This document shows, piece by piece, positions 26,714 through 34,767 of a stretch of 64,000 bases of DNA. The notes beneath the pieces are model-generated. The model searched no databases, had not been told where the DNA came from, and was given only the letters and a program-made list of their open reading frames with translations. How positions within the stretch are numbered: position 1 is the stretch's first letter; every line of letters begins with the position of its first letter. Both the position numbers and the translations under genes were made by a program. Source of the stretch: Herbidospora solisilvae (GTDB lineage: Bacteria > Actinomycetota > Actinomycetes > Streptosporangiales > Streptosporangiaceae); NCBI RefSeq assembly GCF_009901565.1, contig NZ_WXEW01000007.1:372001-436000 (forward strand). The letters are read 5' to 3'.

Positions 26714-27310
26714 CTACGAACTACTAACGGCCTCCGCCGTGTCGCGTGCCGTCGCCGAGTCGGGACCGGGCTGCGGGACGAACACGGTCGCCCGGTAGTA
26801 GCGCAGTTCCCGGATGCTCTCGGTGATGTCGGCGAGGGCGCGGTGGCCGCCCTGCTTCTCGGGAGAGGCGAAGTAGACGCGCGGATACCAGCGGCGGGCC
26901 AGCTCCTTGATCGACGAGACGTCGATCATCCGGTAGTGGAGGTGGTTGTCGACCACGGGCATGTCGCGCGCCAGGAAGGAGCGGTCGGTGGCGATCGAGT
27001 TGCCGCACAGCGGAGCCTTCTTGGGCTCCGGGAGATGGCCCCGGATGTATTCCAGGACGATGGCCTCGGCCTCGGCGAGGGTCACGCCGCCCGCCAGGGC
27101 CTCGAGCAGGCCGGAGGCCGTGTGCATGGTGCGCACGATCTCCGACATCTGCTCCAGCGCCTCCGGCGGGGGCTTGATGACGACGTCGACCCCTTGGTCC
27201 AACTGGTTCAGCTCACCGTCGGTGACGACGCAGGCGACCTCCACCAGCGCGTCGCGCCCGAGGTCGAGCCCGGTCATTTCGCAGTCGATCCAGACCAGCA
27301 GGTCGTTCAT
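26714..27310 (-). CDS. orn: Oligoribonuclease (DEDDh 3'-5' exoribonuclease)
   Basis: 198 residues from ATG 27310 (AAGGA just upstream). All three exonuclease motifs are present: [12 protein letters not shown] (D, E), [15 protein letters not shown] (D) and [11 protein letters not shown] (H, D), plus the dimer region [18 protein letters not shown]. The enzyme degrades 2-5-nt RNAs and pGpG in the cytosol. The gene ends 64 bases upstream of tRNA-His on the same strand. The C-terminal 15 residues are a disordered extension. Confidence 0.96.
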   Translation of the reverse strand: MNDLLVWIDCEMTGLDLGRDALVEVACVVTDGELNQLDQGVDVVIKPPPEALEQMSEIVRTMHTASGLLEALAGGVTLAEAEAIVLEYIRGHLPEPKKAPLCGNSIATDRSFLARDMPVVDNHLHYRMIDVSSIKELARRWYPRVYFASPEKQGGHRALADITESIRELRYYRATVFVPQPGPDSATARDTAEAVSSS

Positions 27311-27332
27311 GTCCTTAGCGTAGTGCTCCCGC

Positions 27333-28433
27333 TCAGTGCGTTTGGAGCGAGTCCAGGACATCACCGACCTGCTCGGACTTCAGGTTGTCGGGGATCGACA
27401 CGTAGAAGAACGAGGGCCGCTTGCCCTCGCCCATGTCGACCAGCACGAACGCGCCCGACTCGGTCTTGAACTTGTACTTGTTCGCCTTGGCCTCGGCGCT
27501 GAAGTCCATCTTGTACTCGATGATCCAGGCGTCGCGGTCGCCGACCTTGATCGCCTCGTTGCGGAGGATCTGCCGCTCGTGGCGGATGGAGTAGAAGATC
27601 GGCTCGTACGCCGACAGCAGGGTCGTGGTGACCACTTCCAGGTCCTGCACGCCCCGGTAGGGGAGCATCTGGGGGAGCTGGGCGGCCGCGACCGTGCCCA
27701 TCCAGTCGACGCCCTCCTGCCCGTTGAACCCCGGCTGGGAGACGGCGCCGTAGCCGCTCGTGAAGAGCGGGTAGGTCGGGTCGTTCGGGGCGTTCATGGT
27801 CTTCGGGTCGGAGACCTTCCACGGCTCGCCCAGAAACGCGTAGCTCAGCCCCGACACCGAGTCGTTGATGCGGCCGTCTTCGGGCTGCGGGAACGACGTG
27901 ATCGACGGTTGCGGGGGCTGCTGCGGCTGCTGCTGGTCGGGGGTGGGCTCCTGCTCCTGCGGCGGCGCCTGCTCGGTCTGGGGCGGCGGCACCGGCTCGT
28001 TGGTCGCCGGCGGCCGGGCGATCGAGGGCTCCACGGAGTTCCGGTTCAGGAGCACGAACGCGCCGCCCACGACGAGCGCGATGACGAGCACGATGCCGAC
28101 GCCGCCGAGCACCCACGGCAGCGGCGAGGGCGGCTTGGGCGGCGCACCGAACTGGGGCATCGGGAGCTGGCTCGTCGCGCCCCACGCCTGCGACGGGGCG
28201 GGCTGCGCCGAGGCCCACTGCGGCGGGGCCGGCGGGGGAGCGAACTGGGCGGTGGCGGCGGCCGGTGCGGCGGGGACGGCCGCCGGGGTCTCCTGTTCGG
28301 CGGGCTCCGGAGACTCCGGGGCGTTCTGGCCTTCCAGGGGATGGGTGGCGTCGGTCCACTGCGAACCGTCCCACCACCGCAGCTGCGGCGAGCCGTAGGG
28401 GTCCGGGTACCAGCCGGCGGGGGTCGTCGTCAT
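27333..28433 (-). CDS. DUF2510 membrane protein with extracellular C-terminal domain
   Basis: 366 residues. The N terminus carries a DUF2510 motif ([20 protein letters not shown]). A Pro/Ala/Gln-rich linker follows, then one helix ([24 protein letters not shown]) and a Pro/Gln-rich stretch. The extracytoplasmic domain of about 170 residues ([20 protein letters not shown]...) looks like a lipoprotein-type fold of unknown function. It lies downstream of the kinase/pseudokinase pair on the same strand (19 bases after the pseudokinase stop), so it may be part of the same signalling operon. Confidence 0.8.
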   Translation of the reverse strand: MTTTPAGWYPDPYGSPQLRWWDGSQWTDATHPLEGQNAPESPEPAEQETPAAVPAAPAAATAQFAPPPAPPQWASAQPAPSQAWGATSQLPMPQFGAPPKPPSPLPWVLGGVGIVLVIALVVGGAFVLLNRNSVEPSIARPPATNEPVPPPQTEQAPPQEQEPTPDQQQPQQPPQPSITSFPQPEDGRINDSVSGLSYAFLGEPWKVSDPKTMNAPNDPTYPLFTSGYGAVSQPGFNGQEGVDWMGTVAAAQLPQMLPYRGVQDLEVVTTTLLSAYEPIFYSIRHERQILRNEAIKVGDRDAWIIEYKMDFSAEAKANKYKFKTESGAFVLVDMGEGKRPSFFYVSIPDNLKSEQVGDVLDSLQTH

Positions 28434-28452
28434 GCCGTGCAGCCTAGTGAAG

Positions 28453-29811
28453 TCAGCATTTGTACGAGAAGCTCGCCTTGGCGGCTATGGGCTTCCCCTC
28501 GGGGGTGTGGTCGAGCACGCGCAGCGTGGCTGTGCCCTTGAACCGGCCCGGACCGCTCACCTGCCAGATGAGCGGAAGATCTACCGAAGTCGTACCCGAT
28601 TCGACCCGCTGGGTGCCCTCGGTCACCCGGCCGTCGCTCTGCTCCCACTCGTACTTGAACGTGCCGCTCTCGCCGTTGGTGGTGACCACCGCCATGATCT
28701 TGGTCTTGGCGTCGCAGCCCTGCGTCTTCTTCGGCGCGGACACGCTGACCTTGGTCACCGACATCTCGGCGGGCGGGGCCATCCGCATGTAGAGGACGAA
28801 CCCGGCGATCAGCAGGCAGACCACCAGCGAGCTGAGCAACGCGCCCCGGCGCTTCGGCCGGGCCCTGCGGCGGCTCTTGACCGCCGGATCGGCGTGCTGG
28901 GTGGCGCCCTGCCGCCAGATCTGGGCGGCCGAGGTGTCGGCGGGCACGCCCGGACCGAACCGCATGCCGCCCGACTCCGCCGGGGGAGGCCCGCCCGGGT
29001 GCCGCGCCGGGTCGAGCAGGGTGCGCAGCTCGCCGCTCTCGGGCAGCCGCGCGGGCGGCAGCGCGGCGGCCACCGGCGGCAGCGCCGACCAGGCGTGCAG
29101 GGTGCGCACCAGCGACTCGCGGGTGGTGAACCCGGCCGGGAGCAGGTCACGGCCGTTCGTCAGGACGTCGCGGGCCGCCGCCAGGCCGTGGGAGGCGGCC
29201 ACCGCGGCGGCCTGGTCGAGCAGGTGCGCCGGCTGGCCGGTGGCCCAGCTCGCCGACAGGGTGCGGGCCAGGCCCTGCCAGGCGGCGATGTCGCGTTCCG
29301 GGGAGACCGGCTCGCTGCGCAGCGCCTCCAGCAGGCCGCGTTCGGCCAGCAGGGCCGAGCCGTCCTCGCCGATGACGACCGTGCCGGGGTGGACCGCGCC
29401 GTGGGCCAGGCCCGCGGCGTGCAGGCCGAGCAGGGTCTGGGCGGTCTCGATCAGGATCGTGGCGGCGCTGCCCGCGTCCGGGCCCCACCCGAGCTGGGTC
29501 CCGCCGGTGAGCAGGTCGGCCACGGTCGGCACGGCGCGGCGGCCGACGATCAGCCAGACCTCGCCGTGGGCCGCCACCAGGTCGGCGACCGGCAGCAGGC
29601 CGTACTGGCCCGACTGGGCCAGCCGCCGATCAGCGGAAATGGCCGCCACCAGGCGCTCACGCGCGCCCGGGGCGGCCAGGAGGTGATCGTTGAACCGGAG
29701 CAGCCCCGACGGCTCGCCGCCGGGGCCTTCCGCGTCGTGCCAGGTGCCGACCTCGCTGACCCGCGTCCTGCCGGTCAGCCGATGGCCCGCGACAGTGCCC
29801 CCGTCATGCAT
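28453..29811 (-). CDS. Transmembrane pseudokinase with Ig-like extracellular domain
   Basis: 452 residues. Residues about 15-260 resemble a Ser/Thr kinase lobe, but the catalytic loop reads LAHGAVHPGTVVIGEDG instead of HRDxKPxN and the DFG position reads LLAERG, so catalysis is unlikely. One helix follows (LLSSLVVCLLIAGFVLYM). A 95-residue extracellular Ig-like domain with terminal cysteines comes next (QGCDAKTK, FKYEWEQ, IWQVSGPGRFKG, SYKC). It starts two bases after the stop of the active kinase gene. It is probably an allosteric partner or scaffold of that kinase, as in MviN/FhaA-like pseudokinase pairs (inference). Confidence 0.78.
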   Translation of the reverse strand: MHDGGTVAGHRLTGRTRVSEVGTWHDAEGPGGEPSGLLRFNDHLLAAPGARERLVAAISADRRLAQSGQYGLLPVADLVAAHGEVWLIVGRRAVPTVADLLTGGTQLGWGPDAGSAATILIETAQTLLGLHAAGLAHGAVHPGTVVIGEDGSALLAERGLLEALRSEPVSPERDIAAWQGLARTLSASWATGQPAHLLDQAAAVAASHGLAAARDVLTNGRDLLPAGFTTRESLVRTLHAWSALPPVAAALPPARLPESGELRTLLDPARHPGGPPPAESGGMRFGPGVPADTSAAQIWRQGATQHADPAVKSRRRARPKRRGALLSSLVVCLLIAGFVLYMRMAPPAEMSVTKVSVSAPKKTQGCDAKTKIMAVVTTNGESGTFKYEWEQSDGRVTEGTQRVESGTTSVDLPLIWQVSGPGRFKGTATLRVLDHTPEGKPIAAKASFSYKC

Positions 29812-29813
29812 GA

Positions 29814-31568
29814 CTACTTACGCCTCCGCCGGTGCCTTCCCGCCATCGATCGCTTCACGGCAAGTGTGGCGGGCACGAGGCCGGTCGTCATCAGGCCGAG
29901 GGCGAAGAATCCGGCGGCGGCCGTCTCTCCGGTGGTCGGCGCGACGGTCGGCACCTCGGGGTCACGGGTGGGCGACTCCTCCGTGGAGGGAGAGCCGGGG
30001 CCGCCGGGGGAACCGGAGTTCCGGGTGATGGTGGGGTCGGTCGACGGGCTCGAAGGCGGCGGCGACGAGGGTGAGGACGACGTGGTCGGGGACGACGACG
30101 TCGTGGGCGTCGGCGAGCTGGTCGTCGGGGTGGGCGACGGGCTCGGGGTCGGCGTCTCCTCGCCCGGCTCGCTGGAGGCCGTCGGGTCGCCCGGCTCCTC
30201 CAGGCCGCCACCGCCGCCGCCCGGCTTCTTGGTCGGCTTGGCGGTCGGCTTCTTGGTGGGCTTCTTCGTCGGCTTGGGCTTCGGCTGCTGCGTCGGCTTC
30301 GGCTGGACGTTCGAGGTCGGCTGGGTGACCGGGGGCTGGGTTCCGTCGGCCTCGGGCGACTCGGTGACCTCGGGAGACTCCTCGACCGGGACCTCCTGGA
30401 TGAGGCCGTCGTCGACCTCCTCGACCAGCGGGTCGGGGGTCGTCGAGGTGTTCACCGGGCTCGGGGTGAGCGTGGTGGTCCCGGCCGACAGGGTCGCGCC
30501 GCTGATCGAGCCGACCAGCACGGCCGTGCCGCCCGCGATCACGGCCATGCCGACCACGGTCAGGCCGATCTTCACGAACGCCTTGCTGAAGAAGCCGCCC
30601 TTGCGCTCCTCCTCGCCGCCGAAGTCCTCGCCGCCGGCGGCGAGCTGGGTGTTGGCGAGCTGGGTGTTGGCCTCGGGCACCGACGCGGCGAGCGGGAAGA
30701 AGGCGGCCAGCAGGCCGGCCAGCGCCGCCAGGCGGCGGCGTCCGCGCTCCTCCCACTGCGGGCCGTAGGTCTCCAGCGCCACCGACTCCAGTTCCTGGAG
30801 GAAGGCGTGGGCCGAGGCGGGGCGCTCCTGCGGGTGCTTGGACATGCCGCGCTCGATGAGCCCGCGCAGCTGGGGCTGGATCTGGTCGAGCGGGACCGGG
30901 GCGGCCTGGTGCTGGTGGGCCAGCGCGGCCAGGTTGTTGGCCTGGAAGGGGCGCTGGCCGGTGAGGCACTCGAAGAACACCACGGTGGCGGCGTAGACGT
31001 CGGTCGTCGGACCGGCCGGGGCGCCCGCCCACTGCTCGGGGGCCATGTAGGACGGCGTGCCCGAGGCGGGCATGCCCTCGCCCGCGCGGGCGGCGATGCC
31101 GAAGTCGACGAGCTTGCTCTGGCCGTCGCCGTCGACCATGACGTTCTCGGGCTTGAAGTCCCGGTGCACCACGCCCATGTCGTGGGCGATGGCGAGGCCG
31201 ATGAGGGAGCCCTTGAGCACCGCCAGGGCGGCCTCGGGTCCCGTGGGGCCTTCGGAGCGGATCATCGCGCGCAGCGAGACGCCGTCGACGAGCTCCATGA
31301 CGATCGCGGCGCCGTGAGGCTGCTCGACGTACTCGTAGAAGCGGGCGGCGTGCGGGTTGCGGTCCATCAGCGCGAGGAGACGGGCCTCGTGCCGGAACCG
31401 GGCGATGAAGTTGAGGTCGGCTCGGAGTTCCTGGGAGAGATATTTGATCGCGACTAGGGTTCCATCGGCATCGTGCCTGGCCAGCACGACCTGTCCGGCT
31501 GCGCCGGTGCCGAGCTCGCGTAGCTCCGTATAGCCGGGAACCCGCCAGGCGCCGGTCTGGCCGTACAT
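29814..31568 (-). CDS. Ser/Thr protein kinase with membrane segment and Pro/Thr-rich C-terminal tail
   Basis: 584 residues. An intact Hanks-type kinase domain occupies residues 10-270: ELGTGAAGQVVLARHD, VAIKYLSQEL (ATP Lys), VVHRDFKPENVMVD, KLVDFGIAARAG, GTPSYMAPEQWAG. A helix (IGLTVVGMAVIAGGTAVLVG) is followed by about 190 Thr/Pro/Lys-rich residues with PTKKPTKKP repeats. A second C-terminal hydrophobic segment precedes a HRRRRK tail. APTTGETAAAGFFALG before that last segment looks like a sortase-type sorting signal, but this is unproven. A short duplication (NTQLANTQLA) lies before the first helix. It heads the operon with the pseudokinase. Confidence 0.9.
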   Translation of the reverse strand: MYGQTGAWRVPGYTELRELGTGAAGQVVLARHDADGTLVAIKYLSQELRADLNFIARFRHEARLLALMDRNPHAARFYEYVEQPHGAAIVMELVDGVSLRAMIRSEGPTGPEAALAVLKGSLIGLAIAHDMGVVHRDFKPENVMVDGDGQSKLVDFGIAARAGEGMPASGTPSYMAPEQWAGAPAGPTTDVYAATVVFFECLTGQRPFQANNLAALAHQHQAAPVPLDQIQPQLRGLIERGMSKHPQERPASAHAFLQELESVALETYGPQWEERGRRRLAALAGLLAAFFPLAASVPEANTQLANTQLAAGGEDFGGEEERKGGFFSKAFVKIGLTVVGMAVIAGGTAVLVGSISGATLSAGTTTLTPSPVNTSTTPDPLVEEVDDGLIQEVPVEESPEVTESPEADGTQPPVTQPTSNVQPKPTQQPKPKPTKKPTKKPTAKPTKKPGGGGGGLEEPGDPTASSEPGEETPTPSPSPTPTTSSPTPTTSSSPTTSSSPSSPPPSSPSTDPTITRNSGSPGGPGSPSTEESPTRDPEVPTVAPTTGETAAAGFFALGLMTTGLVPATLAVKRSMAGRHRRRRK

Positions 31569-31919
31569 GCGGTCTCCTTCTGTGCCCGGGCCCCCACCAT
31601 GACGACCACAGAGCCTAACGGCGGGTCTACTACGTGATGGGAAAAGTCATGAGATTGTAGTGACTCAGTGTCAAACGTGACTTTAGTGGTACAGGTGGGT
31701 GGGCCGGGGACGCCGGGATCCGGTCCCGAGGCGGGTGGCGGCGCCGTCCGGCCGGTTGACCAGGGCATATTGTGACACCGGCCGTTTCGGAACCAATACT
31801 GGGCGAGGTGCCGATCCATGCCCGGCGGGCATGCGATCCCGCGATCAGGTGACCGTGATCACAGCGGGGGACGCCTGCTCCGGATGCGGCCGGCCACTCC
31901 GGAGGCGTAACGGAGAAAG
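31569..31919. promoter_or_regulatory. Upstream region of kinase operon
   Basis: About 350 bases with no convincing gene. The part nearest the kinase (31620-31690) is AT-rich for this genome and carries TTGACA (31669-31674) and TACAAT (31654-31659) on the minus strand, too close together to be one promoter. A 7-base stem, CTCCGGA/TCCGGAG, with flanking partial pairing spans 31871-31908. Confidence 0.4.
31849..31862. promoter_or_regulatory. Crp-like dyad GTGA-N6-TCAC
   Basis: GTGACCGTGATCAC matches the core of the Crp/Fnr-type consensus TGTGA-N6-TCACA on both half-sites. It lies about 280 bases upstream of the kinase start, far for an activator site, so significance is uncertain. Confidence 0.3.
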
Positions 31920-31989
31920 AAAAAAGGCGACCCGGCCGCCCATGCGAGTCCCTGCCGGGTACTCGATGGCCACATGGGCGCCGGTCGCC
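31920..31989 (-). terminator. Long hairpin terminator after PNPOx-family gene
   Basis: Reading leftward after the stop at 32039, a multi-part stem forms: GGCGACC with GGTCGCC, then GCCCATG with CATGGGC, then CGAGT with ACTCG and a small CCC/GGG tip, followed directly by six T residues (31925-31920) and more pyrimidines. This is a true T-tailed intrinsic terminator, unusual for a high-GC genome. Its three stacked stems also suggest a stable 3' RNA. Confidence 0.75.
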
Positions 31990-32038
31990 TCGTGCTGCGT
32001 TAAGAAGACGCCCGGACGGGCGGCGTGGTTGTCAAAGG

Positions 32039-32680
32039 TCATCTTCCGGAGATATGGGCGGGAACCGGAATGTCCCGGGTCATCTTGGGATCGGGCTCCG
32101 GCTCGCCCCACGTGGTGACGACGGGCAGCACCCCCGCCCAGATCGGCAGGTCGTAGTCCTCGTCGTCGTCGCTCGGGCCGGCCGCGCGCATCTTGACCGA
32201 GGCCTCCTCCAGCGACAGCGCCAGCACGGCCGTGGCGGCCATCTCCTTGCGGTTGGGCAGGCGCGCGTAGTCCCACTGGCCCGGGGCGAGCTGCTCGGTG
32301 ATGGCGGCGAGGCCCGCCATGCGCTCCTCCTCGTCGGTGACCAGGCGCGGCACGCCGTAGATCATCGCCGAGCGGTAGTTGACCGAGTGGTGGAAGACCG
32401 ACCGGGCCAGCACGATGCCGTCGAGGTGGGTCACGGTGACGCAGACCGTGTCGCCGGGTGCGGTGCGCAGGGACCGCGCGCCGGTGGAGCCGTGGACGTA
32501 GAGGGTGTCGCCGATGCGGCCGTATCCGGTCGGGATGACCATGGGGGAGCCGTCGACGATCACACCCAGGTGGCAGATCAGGCCGGCGTCGAGGACAGCG
32601 TGGAGCTCGGCGCGGTCGGTGCGGCCACGGGCCTTGGAGCGGCCGAGGACGGTACGAGGGGTGCTGGACAGCTCGGTCAT
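32039..32680 (-). CDS. Pyridoxamine 5'-phosphate oxidase family (FMN-binding split barrel) protein
   Basis: 213 residues. The N terminus follows the usual pattern of this group (PRTVLGRSKARGRTDRAELH). It continues with HLGVIVDGSPMVIPTGYGR, LYVHGSTGARSLRT and GIVLARSVFHHSVNYRSAMI, all typical of the flavin-nucleotide-binding branch related to PNPOx and Nim-like proteins. Cofactor is probably FMN or F420; the substrate is unknown. It is divergent from a MocR regulator with only 20 bases between proposed starts, which ties it to vitamin B6 metabolism by context. Confidence 0.83.
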   Translation of the reverse strand: MTELSSTPRTVLGRSKARGRTDRAELHAVLDAGLICHLGVIVDGSPMVIPTGYGRIGDTLYVHGSTGARSLRTAPGDTVCVTVTHLDGIVLARSVFHHSVNYRSAMIYGVPRLVTDEEERMAGLAAITEQLAPGQWDYARLPNRKEMAATAVLALSLEEASVKMRAAGPSDDDEDYDLPIWAGVLPVVTTWGEPEPDPKMTRDIPVPAHISGR

Positions 32681-32692
32681 ACGGTTACCGTA
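32680..32692. promoter_or_regulatory. 13-base palindrome between divergent starts
   Basis: TACGGT-T-ACCGTA is a perfect dyad that begins on the last base of the leftward start codon and fills most of the 20-base gap to the MocR gene. It could be an operator or part of overlapping leaderless promoters. Confidence 0.45.
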
Positions 32693-32700
32693 GGAGCCGA

Positions 32701-34179
32701 GTGGCCTGGAGGAACACGTCCACTTTCGCGGTGTTGAGGGAGACCACTTTGCGGGAGCAGCAGGTCGAGCTGCCGGTGGCCGTCGACCGGTCCAGCCCGA
32801 CGCCCCTGGTCGTCCAGGTCGGCGACCAACTGCGCGCGGCGATGCGCGACGGCGCGCTGCGGGCGGGGGAGCGGCTGCCCTCCAGCCGGGGCCTCGCCGG
32901 GCTGCTCGGCGTCAGCCGGACCGTGGTCACCGAGGCCTACCAGCAGCTCTACGCCGAGGGCTGGCTCGACGGGCGGCACGGCTCGGGCACCTACGTGGCC
33001 GACGTCCACGCCGTCGAGGCCGCAAGCCCGGCCGAGCCGGGGACCTCCGCCGACACCGACTTCTACCCGCCGCTGCACGCGCCCGACGCCGGGCTCGTCG
33101 ACCTGCGCCCCGGCCGCCCCTGGGTGATGGCCTACGACACCGCCGCCTGGCGCCGGGCCTGGCGGGCCGCCGGAGACCTGCCGATGAGCGCCTGGCCCGA
33201 CCTCTACGGCGACCCGATGTTGCGCGAGGCGCTGGCCGACCACCTGCGCCGGGCCCGCGCGGTGCCCGCCGGGCCGGGGAACGTGCTGATCACGCGCGGC
33301 ACCGGCAACGGCCTGGACCTACTGGCCGCCACCCTGCTGAAGCCCGGCGACCGGGTCGGGGTGGAGGAGCCGGGCTACCGGTCGGCCCGGCGCATCTTCG
33401 CCTCGCGGGGGGCCGAGATCGTGCCCTGCCCGGTCGACGCCGACGGCCTGGTCGTCGACGACCTGCCCGCCGGCCTGCGCATGATCTACACGACCCCGGC
33501 GCACCAGTTCCCGACCGGCGGCCGCCTGCCCATCCCGCGCCGCGAACGCCTGCTCGCCTGGGCCCGCGCCACCGGCGCGCTCGTCGTCGAGGACGACTAC
33601 GACGCCGAGTTCCGCTACGACGTCGCCCCGCTCCCCGCCCTCTACGGCCTCGGCCCCGAACAGGTCGTGCTGCTCGGCACGTTGTCGAAGTCGCTCAGCC
33701 CCGACGTCGGCGTCGGCTGGCTGGTGGCCGGAAGGCCGCTGCTCGACCAGATCGCGAGAACGCGGAAGGAACTGGCCGACCGCACGTCGGGCCCGGTCCA
33801 GCGCGCGGTCGCCGTGCTGCTCGACCGCGGTGACCTCGACCGGCACCTGAGGCGCATGCGCCTGGAGTACGCCCGGAGGCGGGAGGCCGTGGTGGCCGCC
33901 CTCGGCCCGTGGACCAAGGGCGACACGGCCGGTCTGCACGTCCTGGCGGAACTTCCGGAACACGTCGTGCCGGAAGTGGTCGCCGGAGCCCGTGAGCGGG
34001 GGGTCCTGGTCGACACGACCGTTCGCCACCACCACGGCCCGCCCCGCGTCCACGGCCTCGTCGTCGGGTACGGCTCGGCCGCACTCCACGACGTCCGCCA
34101 CGGCTGCGGGATCGTCAGGAGCCTGCTAGACCACGCTCTCCAGGAGCCGCAGCTCCTCACGGGGACGGGGCACCTCTAA
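32701..34179 (+). CDS. MocR-family (GntR-aminotransferase) regulator, PdxR-like
   Basis: 492 residues if GTG 32701 (AGGAG four bases upstream) is used. GTG 32731 or TTG 32749 would fit the family's usual start better and free the repeats at 32720-32750 as an operator. The N-terminal winged helix of GntR type has LPVAVDRSSPTPLVVQVGDQ, ERLPSSRGLAGLLGVSRTVV and GTYVAD. The rest is a fold-type I aminotransferase domain with PLP lysine in LGTLSKSLSPDVGVGW. MocR proteins of this type (PdxR, GabR) bind PLP as effector. Together with the divergent PNPOx-family gene it probably controls B6 metabolism. Confidence 0.87.
   Translation: MAWRNTSTFAVLRETTLREQQVELPVAVDRSSPTPLVVQVGDQLRAAMRDGALRAGERLPSSRGLAGLLGVSRTVVTEAYQQLYAEGWLDGRHGSGTYVADVHAVEAASPAEPGTSADTDFYPPLHAPDAGLVDLRPGRPWVMAYDTAAWRRAWRAAGDLPMSAWPDLYGDPMLREALADHLRRARAVPAGPGNVLITRGTGNGLDLLAATLLKPGDRVGVEEPGYRSARRIFASRGAEIVPCPVDADGLVVDDLPAGLRMIYTTPAHQFPTGGRLPIPRRERLLAWARATGALVVEDDYDAEFRYDVAPLPALYGLGPEQVVLLGTLSKSLSPDVGVGWLVAGRPLLDQIARTRKELADRTSGPVQRAVAVLLDRGDLDRHLRRMRLEYARRREAVVAALGPWTKGDTAGLHVLAELPEHVVPEVVAGARERGVLVDTTVRHHHGPPRVHGLVVGYGSAALHDVRHGCGIVRSLLDHALQEPQLLTGTGHL
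32720..32750. promoter_or_regulatory. Direct repeats resembling PdxR operator
   Basis: CCACTTT occurs at 32720-32726 and 32744-32750, 24 bases apart, each followed by a GC-rich GCGG segment. On the opposite strand each is AAAGTGG, the core of the corynebacterial PdxR operator (AAAGTGGW(-/T)CTA as recalled). The second copy reads AAAGTGGTCTC. MocR proteins typically bind direct repeats. Confidence 0.5.
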
Positions 34180-34728
34180 ATGCGGCGCGCTGTCTCCGAT
34201 GATGCGGGCGACGTCGATGGCCCCCGGATCCCCCTCGGCGGAACCCGGAACCTGCGAATGCCCGAAGTGCCCCCCACGGGCCCAGAGGCGGCGGTTGCCG
34301 TCCTGCACCAGCGAATGGGGCATGGGTAGGGGCGGCCCTGCCGGCCAGCGCCGGGGAACCTCCCACGAGTCGAGCCAGGCGAGGATCTCGTCCAGACCGT
34401 CGAGCTTGCTGTCGGTGAACGGTTCGTGCACCGACCCCAAGACCCGGATCTGGACGCACACCCGGCCCTGCCGGTTGAGGTCTCCGGTGAGGCCGCAGGC
34501 CGCGCGGGTGGGCGGCAACTGCTGGATGATCTGCCCCGTCACCGGGTTCCACACCAGGTGGGCGGGGCGGTTGAGCTGGACGAGCCGCTGGGCCACGGAT
34601 TTGGCCGAGATCCCCTGGGGGTCCGTAGGCCAAATGAACCAGACCACCCTGGGCGCGCCCCCGATCATGGGGCCGGCGTCCTGGGGAGCGGGAATGCGAC
34701 TGGCGACGGGTAGCCATGCCTGGGCCAC
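34126..34728 (-). CDS. Conserved hypothetical protein, possible amidase-like motif
   Basis: 200 residues from GTG 34728 with GAGGGGG about five bases upstream. Parts recall peptidoglycan-amidase-like proteins of actinomycetes: a WNPVTGQIIQQLPPTRAACG segment and the C-terminal GHFGHSQVPG...DPGAIDV, a His-containing motif seen near the zinc site of type 2 amidases. No signal peptide is seen and the usual zinc triad is not complete, so the call stays hypothetical. It overlaps the convergent MocR gene by 54 bases. Confidence 0.6.
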   Translation of the reverse strand: MAQAWLPVASRIPAPQDAGPMIGGAPRVVWFIWPTDPQGISAKSVAQRLVQLNRPAHLVWNPVTGQIIQQLPPTRAACGLTGDLNRQGRVCVQIRVLGSVHEPFTDSKLDGLDEILAWLDSWEVPRRWPAGPPLPMPHSLVQDGNRRLWARGGHFGHSQVPGSAEGDPGAIDVARIIGDSAPHLEVPRPREELRLLESVV

Positions 34729-34767
34729 TGTGCCCCCTCATGTCCTCGGTCGCCCTGTTTTCTCCCC

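Noticed and set aside
31699-32118. Open frame of 139 codons on the plus strand in the gap before the kinase operon.
   Set aside because: Overlaps the PNPOx terminator and 3' end, has no ribosome site, and is rich in Arg/Pro/Cys without domain-like structure.
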